A stretch of DNA of 64,000 bases, from the NCBI GenBank assembly GCA_020631735.1, contig CM036162.1, forward strand, positions 95,156,401-95,220,400, in the 5' to 3' direction. The translations under genes and the position numbers were made by a program. The notes beneath the pieces were generated by a model, which saw only the letters and a list, made by a program, of their open reading frames with translations, was not told the origin of the DNA and made no database searches. The stretch is from Saccharum officinarum. Lineage: Eukaryota > Streptophyta > Magnoliopsida > Poales > Poaceae. Positions 58,156 through 64,000 of this stretch are shown here, piece after piece (within the stretch, counting starts at the first letter, position 1; the number at the start of each line of letters is the position of its first letter).

Positions 58156-58452
58156 GCCGCGCCCGTGCACACACGGGGGTGCGGGGGCGGAGTCCCCCGC
58201 GGTACGGTACATATATACCCTTGTTAGGGTTTCTTGAGACTTGATTCTCTTGTAAGCCGTCGCAGGCGTGTAACCCAAAACTCTTGAGATAGTGAGATTG
58301 TTGCTGGCTGGAGCCCGTGGTTTTTCCCCTTCGCATTGGAGGGGTTTTCCACGTTAAATCGTGTGTCTCCGCTGTGATTGATTTTGTTTTACTTCATATT
58401 CCATACGTCGTTGATAACAAGTGGTACCGGAGCTTCGGTTGCTGTAGGGTTC

Positions 58453-58926
58453 ATGACGACGTCGATGAAGTTCGATCTTCCGCTGCTGAACTACGACACG
58501 CGGTTCTCGCTATGGCAAGTCAAGATGCGGGGAATTCTGGCGCAGACTCATGACTACGATGAGGCGCTGGATAAATTCGGCAAGAGTAAAGCAAATTGGA
58601 CTCCTGAGGAGATCCGCAAGGATCAGAAGGCTCTCGCCCTAATTCAGTTACATCTTCATAATGATATTTTGCAGGAGTGTTTGAAAGAGAAAACTGCTGC
58701 AGAACTATGGCTGAAACTGGAATCGATCTGTATGTGCAAGGATCTAACCAGTAAGATGCAGATGAAGATGAAGCTGTTCACTCTGAAGATGAAGGAGGAG
58801 GATTCGGTGATGACCCACATCGCTGAATTCAAGAAGATCGTGGCCGACCTAGTGTCGATGGAGCTGAATTCAAGAGAAAGGAGGGTTTATCTCCAAGCGA
58901 GCCTCCAAAGTATAAGGCAAGGTTAG
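58453..58926 (+). pseudogene. C-B gag (N-terminal half)
   Basis: Same extent, start and downstream frame break as the C-A gag. The conserved part is identical in protein to C-A as far as I can see. Confidence 0.85.
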
Positions 58927-60272
58927 TTGCAAAAGGCTATAGTCAAATTCCGGGTGTTGACTATAATGATGTGTTCTCTCCAGTGGTAAAACACAGTTCA
59001 ATTCGTACATTCTTGAGTATTGTTGCTTCACATGATCTTGAGCTTGAGCAGTTAGATGTGAAGACTGCGTTTTTGCATGGAGAGCTAGAGGAGGACATAT
59101 ACATGGACCAACCGGAAGGGTTCATAGTGTCTGGCAAGGAAAAATATGTTTGCAAGTTGAAGCGCTCCTTGTATGGTTTGAAACAGTCCCCTCGTTAGTG
59201 GAACAAGAGGTTTGATTCATTTATGTTGTCACACAGTTTCAAAAGATCTAGATATGATAGCTGTGTTTACATCAAGCATGTTAATGGATCACTTATATAT
59301 TTGCTGTTATATGTTGATGATATGCTGATTGCTGCCAAGAGCAAGATTGAAATCACTAAGTTAAAGAAGTTGTTAAGTAGTGAGTTTGATATGAAAGATC
59401 TTGGTAGTGCTAAGAAAATTCTTGGTATGGAAATTAGTAGAGACAGAAAATCTGGTTTGCTATTTCTTAGTCAACAAAATTATATCAAGAAAGTTCTTCA
59501 GCGTTTCAACATGCAAAATGCTAAGGCTGTTAGTACCCCTATTGCACCTCACTTTAAGTTGTCAGCTGCTCAGTGTCCTAGTACAGATGCAGAGATTGAG
59601 TACATATCAAGGGTTCCTTATTCTAGTGCTGTTGGGTCTTTGATGTATGCCATGGTTTGCTCTCGTCCAGATTTGTCATATGCTATGAGTCTTGTTAGTA
59701 GATATATGTCTAATCCTGGCAAAGAACATTGGAGGGCAGTTCAGTGGATTTTCAGGTACCTCAGAGGCACAGCAGATTCATGTTTGAAGTTTGGAAGAAC
59801 TGATAAGAGTCTCATTGGTTATGTGGATTCTGATTATGCTGCTGATCTAGACAGACGAAGATCAATTACTGGTTATGTGTTTACTATTGGCAGTTGTGCT
59901 GTGAGTTAGAGGGCTACGTTACAGTCTGTTGTTGCTTTGTCTACTACTGAAGCAGAATATATGGCTATTTGTGAAGCGTGCAAAGAATTGATATGGTTGA
60001 AAGATTTGTACGCTGAACTCAGTGGAATTGAATCTTGCATAAGTTTGCACTGTGACAGTCAAAGTGCAATTTACCTCACTAAAGATCAGATGTTCCATGA
60101 GAGAACTAAGCATATAGATATCAAGTATCATTTTGTGCGAGATGTGATTGAAGAAGGTAAGCTGAAGGTATGCAAGATTAGTACTCATGATAATCCTGCT
60201 GATATGATGACAAAGCATGTCCCTGTTGCTAAGTTTGAGTTATGCTTAAGCTTAGTTGGTTTAATTGAATAG
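58868..60272 (+). pseudogene. C-B reverse transcriptase and RNase H
   Basis: Same domains as in [15 protein letters not shown] at about 59315, A-L-S-T-T-E-A-E-Y. Two stops: the shared TAG at 59196-59198 and the private TAG at 59907-59909 in S-W-R, which cuts RNase H. Confidence 0.92.
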
Positions 60273-60372
60273 TCCAAGAGACTATTGTTGGCACCAGTGG
60301 TTTTCTATCTTTGTTGTTCAGGATGATGAGTTGATTTATGATACAAGATGAATTTTGTCTCAAGGTGGAGTT

Positions 60373-60748
60373 TGTTGGTGTTGTTCTAAATTCACTGCAA
60401 GATATAGGCCGGGCTTCTGACGGAGCGAAGCGGAGGCCCGTAAAAGCCGAAGGCTGGGCCGGAGCGTAGCGGAAGTCTCCAAGGCCGCGCCCGTGCACAC
60501 AGGGGGGTGCGGGGGGCGGAGCCCCCGCGGTACGGTACATATATACCCTTGTTAGGGTTTCTTGGAGACTTGATTCTCTTGTAAGCCGCCGCAGGCGTGT
60601 AACCCAAAACTCTTGAGATAGTGAGATTGTTGCTGGCTGGAGCCCGTGGTTTTTCCCCTTCGCATTGGAGGGGTTTTCCACGTTAAATCGTGTGTCTCCG
60701 CTGTGATTGATTTCGTTTTACTTCATATTCCATACGTCGTTGATAACA
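60373..60748 (+). repeat. 3' LTR of C-B
   Basis: 376 bp, apparently identical to the C-A 3' LTR. Confidence 0.93.
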
Positions 60749-60753
60749 CTTTG

Positions 60754-61915
60754 AACACTGCCTTCAGATATTCCATCCTGTTCAGGTCGGGTTCAGAGAT
60801 GGCCGGCTGATCGGCGTTGACGACTCGCGCTATCTCGTCTTGGAGCTTGTCCATCACCCGCGGATTGGCGATGAGTTCTGCCATGGTCCATTCCAGCGTT
60901 TGGGATGATGTTTCAGTTGCAGCGGCTATCATGTCCTGCAGACGCAAGAATCGAGCATGGATGAGAGTAACAGTATTGAATTAATGGTAGTAAACATTTC
61001 TTGATGAGATACTAGAAGAGAATTTCTGCGAAGATAACCTCGATGGTAGCTTTGATGCGATCGTCTGTGAGCTCGAGCCCGTCGGCGCCTTCTTTCCTCA
61101 GCCGAAGCAAGACATCCAAGAAGTCCTCATCCTCCTCCCCTGCATCGCCACCCCCTTCTCCTCGTGTGTGGCCACTATCTCGGACAGGAACTTGTCCCAC
61201 ACCGCGGCCATGTCTTCGAGCTTCTTATCGAGGCCCGTCGCCCATCTCACAAACCTCGCCGGCGCGTCCGGCAGCACGTCTTCGGGTTGGAAGCCCGCCA
61301 TCAGCGCCGCGGAGTTCCCCATCAACTGTTTCAGCTTCTCTGCTGTGGCCCAGCGGCACCGGTGGCCGCGCGGGTGACCACCGCGTTGGTGTAGCCGTAC
61401 AGGAGCTCCCTCATCTCCACGGCCTCCCCTGCCTCCGCGGCGCGGCGTGTCCGTGCGACGAGCGCGGCTACCTCGGCGGCCCGGACGGGCGCGAACGACT
61501 CCACGCGCCGTGGGGAGAGGAGGTGGACCACCACGATCTTCTTGCCCCGGCGCCAGTTGTCGCCGTAAGGCGCGAACGACACGTTGCTGCACCCATACAT
61601 TAGCTTATCCCCTCCCACGCTGCGCGGGCGGGAGGCGAAGGCGAGGTCGTGGTTCTTGAACATATCCGCGGCCGCGGCGGCAGTGGACACGACCAAGGTC
61701 GGCCTGCGCCCGAGTTGCAGAAAGAGGAGACCGCCGCCGCCGCCATAGCGAAGCTGCAGCTCGTGCAAGGATCGGTGCGCGAGGCGGCCGATGAGCTGAA
61801 GGTGGCCGATCAGCGGTAGCGACGGCGGGGACGGCGGGAGCTTGCTGCTCCTGCAGTTCTTGGTGACGTAGAGGAAGACGACAAGCGCGCCGGCGGTGAG
61901 CAGGTAAGGAGACAT
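60754..61915 (-). pseudogene. cytochrome P450 (CYP71-type), 5' half, second copy
   Basis: ATG at 61915. Exon 1 runs to 61039, the intron is 60936-61038 (GT...AG), and exon 2 starts at 60935 and ends at the copia site. Relative to copy A it has two one-base losses in C runs, at about 61152 and 61349, each breaking the frame. Its own C-terminal part is not in the window, because the left side of copia C-B is replaced by the Sirevirus. The anchor, hinge and W-R-R-G-K-K are as in copy A. Confidence 0.92.
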
Positions 61916-62357
61916 TTTTTCTGCTCTGATGACTAGTATATTGCAGCCTGCAGGAGAAGAGATTGGATTTTGCTCAGCTTTACCGGTCGTCAACTCATCT
62001 TTGGCAAATGGCAAGACATTAGACTCACAGTTTGTGACGTGAGACACAGTTTGTGATGTGAGACACAAGCAGAATGACTCTCCAATTTGGACAGATCTGC
62101 TGAAAGTAAGAGACATTTATCTGTAGTTCAAAAAAAAGAGACATTTATCTGCAAGGCAGAAAAATTATTTGTAAGAATGGGTCAAAGACTAGGATGTAGA
62201 TTTTCAGAACCTCTCTATATTAAGTTCCTTACTGTCTTCCAACTCTGTGTGATCAGCAGGATATCCTGGTGTCTCAATTTATGAGGGATGGATCACGGAT
62301 GACGTTTAGGAGATGGGTACAGGATGATCTTGATCACAATAGCTATATATAAACAAC
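61916..62357. other. 5' flank of the second P450 copy
   Basis: Matches 46911-47354 with a few single-base differences. No gene. Confidence 0.6.
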
Positions 62358-64000
62358 GTTTTTTTGAGGTCAACGACCGGCCGGGGGGTGGCGTTTAAGG
62401 CCGCTGGGTGGCGGGGCACAAAGCCCAAAAGTACAAAGGCGGGAGATAGAATCAAATAAGTAAATGATTACATAAAAAAACAGAGAGACGAGCATCATTC
62501 TTAGGCAAGCGGCTTCTCCATTGCCTCGCGGAGTCTCTGCAGGCTGTAGCTAGACGGCGGTGGTCCAGGGGCATGCCCTTAAACACGACATCGTGCCGGT
62601 GTTTCCATAATTCCCAGCAAATGAGAAGGAGCAGTGAGGAGTGAGCCACTTTGGGCATGACCACTGGAGCAGATGATTCCCACAGGCATAGGACTTCAGC
62701 GATGTTTCCTGCTTGCCAACCGATATGATTCCAAAAAGTTTGGGCGAATAGGTACCCTAAAATTATGTGACTCGGCGTTTCAGATGCATGTCCATAGATG
62801 TCACAGGAGGCATTCTGAAGCACCTTCTTGGTCAGCAAGTTGCTTTTGCAATTGATTCTCTCTTTGGTCAGCAGCCATCCAAAGAACTTCACCCGAGGGA
62901 TAGCTATATTCTTCCATATGAACTGGTAGGAGGGGCAGGTATTGTTACTTCTCATGGAGGTCTTGTATATCAAACCTGACAGCAGACGTTGATTGTTGTC
63001 AGCAAAGAAGCACGATCGACTGTCATTTGTGTCACTGAGGGAGACATCCTGTAGAAGTTCCAATTGCTGCAATTCCTCCAGAGCTTGCTTGCTTAATCGG
63101 CGCTGGGTTTGTGTTGCCAGCGGGCTGGCAAAAGCTTCCCAGACTGAGGCCCCTTGCATTGACCAATGGCTGTGTAGAGCTGGGTACTGTTCGACTAGGG
63201 GGCAGTCCCCAATCCAAACATCATCCCAAAACGACGTGTCCCTCCCATCACCGATGTCAACTCTTGTGATTTTTGCGATGAGCCGGCAGCAAATCCCTGA
63301 GAGTATCCCAGTGAGTTCCAGCCAAGTTGCCATGCAGGCTATCCAGGCATGTGTTGAGACCGTGCCCAGATTGCCTAGGCGGATCCTTCGGAGTAGTGCA
63401 GGCGGTGAATCAGTTTGAGCAGCAAGCACGCGTTTTGCGTGTCTAGCCTTTTGACCCCTAGACCTCCTTCCTCCTTCGGCTGGCAAACTTTTTCCCAAGC
63501 TACTAGGCACTGTGCTCCACTGACTTTGTCTGCTGCTGTCCACAGGAACACACGCCTTCTTGCATCGAGCGCTTCCTTGATCCCAGGTGGCAACATAAGG
63601 GCTCCCACGGCATATGTGGGAAGACCATCCAGTACAGAGTTTATGAGGACTACGCGCCCCGCAATGCTAAGCAAGGTTGCCTTCCATCCCGCCAGATATC
63701 GGTCCGCTTTTGCAATTAGAGGGGCGAAGGCTGATAGCCGTAGTTTGACATTGGACAGTGGAAGGCCAAGGTAAACTTGAGGGAATGGCCCTTCTCTGCA
63801 TTGGAGGATTTGTGCCATGTTCTGGAATGCTTCACTGTCTACATGCATTGGGGTGACTGTACTCTTGTTGAAGTTTATGACCAACCCTGTTGCAGCCGAG
63901 AACATGTCCAGCTTCTGCTTCAATCTTGTTGCGTCTCCTGAGTCCCCTCGCACCAAGATGATTGTGTCGTCTGCATACTGCAATACAGGGCAGGGTCCTT
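62358..64000 (-). pseudogene. L1-type LINE, RT and zf-RVT region, continues past window end
   Basis: Minus strand. The frame entering at the right edge (63983 to 63375) has the RT catalytic Y-A-D-D at its start and L-G-L-P-L-S. A frameshift near 63380-63420 moves to the frame that runs to 62452, with D-I-G-D-G-R-D-T-S-F-W, D-D-V-W-I-G and the zf-RVT Cys/His region. The 3' end is a short A run (minus) at about 62358. The 5' part (endonuclease and ORF1) is outside the window. Confidence 0.9.

Larger units (their letters stand above)
58156..60748 (+). mobile_element. Ty1/copia element C-B, near-identical second copy of C-A
   Basis: Starts inside the 5' LTR at the GCCGC of the Sirevirus insertion (LTR remainder 58156-58419) and ends with the 3' LTR 60373-60748 and CTTTG (60749-60753). 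It shares the gag-RT deletion and the stop at 59196-59198 with C-A. It has one extra stop, TAG at 59907-59909, where C-A has TGG. Confidence 0.93.

Noticed and set aside
1..64000. tRNA, rRNA, snoRNA or miRNA genes
   Set aside because: I saw no cloverleaf with A and B boxes or rRNA-like sequence; the tRNA-like strings are LTR priming sites. A tRNAscan or small-RNA check could overturn this.

Overview
This is nuclear DNA of a grass, most likely Andropogoneae (sorghum, sugarcane, Miscanthus or maize relatives). The evidence is nested Tat-lineage Ty3/gypsy elements with antisense ORFs, a Sirevirus (SIRE-lineage copia) with a palindrome-rich LTR, Stowaway, Tourist and GGCCNTGTTTAG-type MITEs, and a CYP71-type cytochrome P450 with a GC-rich, alanine-rich first exon. 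Nothing looks bacterial, plasmid-borne or organellar. Almost every long ORF belongs to a decayed transposable element. The only host gene I can support is the P450, and it is broken.

Layout. 1-8135: Tat-lineage element T1 on the minus strand (5' LTR, gag, protease, RT, two RNase H domains, integrase, and an antisense coiled-coil ORF at the left edge). 8136-9892: the LTR and leader of an Athila-like element, into which T1 inserted. 9893-12512: a Mutator-like (MULE) transposase pseudogene on the plus strand, split by a solo LTR (9924-11140) flanked by the direct repeat CCACC. 13964-15080: a small MULE with about 115-bp inverted ends and a GC-rich interior. 15306-15793: an hAT-like element. 16168-16633: two MITEs back to back. 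16639-31674: complete but dead Tat element T2 on the plus strand (target duplication GAGTT), carrying a minus-strand antisense gene that is itself split by a solo LTR (25528-27083). 31675-40531: gene-poor DNA with many MITEs. 40532-40631: assembly gap.

40752-64000 is the most informative part. A P450 gene (minus strand) is split by a Tork-like copia element (41205-45741, duplication CTTTG). The 5' LTR of that copia is in turn split by a Sirevirus solo LTR (41321-43150, duplication GCCGC). Upstream of the P450 lies an L1-type LINE. The block from the copia through the P450 5' half to the LINE then appears a second time (58156-63013), about 99.5% identical by eye. This time the same GCCGC site is occupied by a nearly full-length Sirevirus (48014-58155), whose 3' LTR is fused to LINE sequence of the first copy. 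The window therefore holds the solo-LTR state and the full-element state of the same insertion. That is either a recent tandem duplication or two haplotypes joined end to end by the assembler.

I found no undescribed defence, biosynthetic or signalling system. The best leads are the duplicated locus with its two insertion states, a roughly six-fold excess of the motif RCCGAT/ATCGGY throughout T1, the antisense genes of the Tat elements, and a cluster of single-base losses in G/C runs near the gap that looks like sequence error rather than gene decay.
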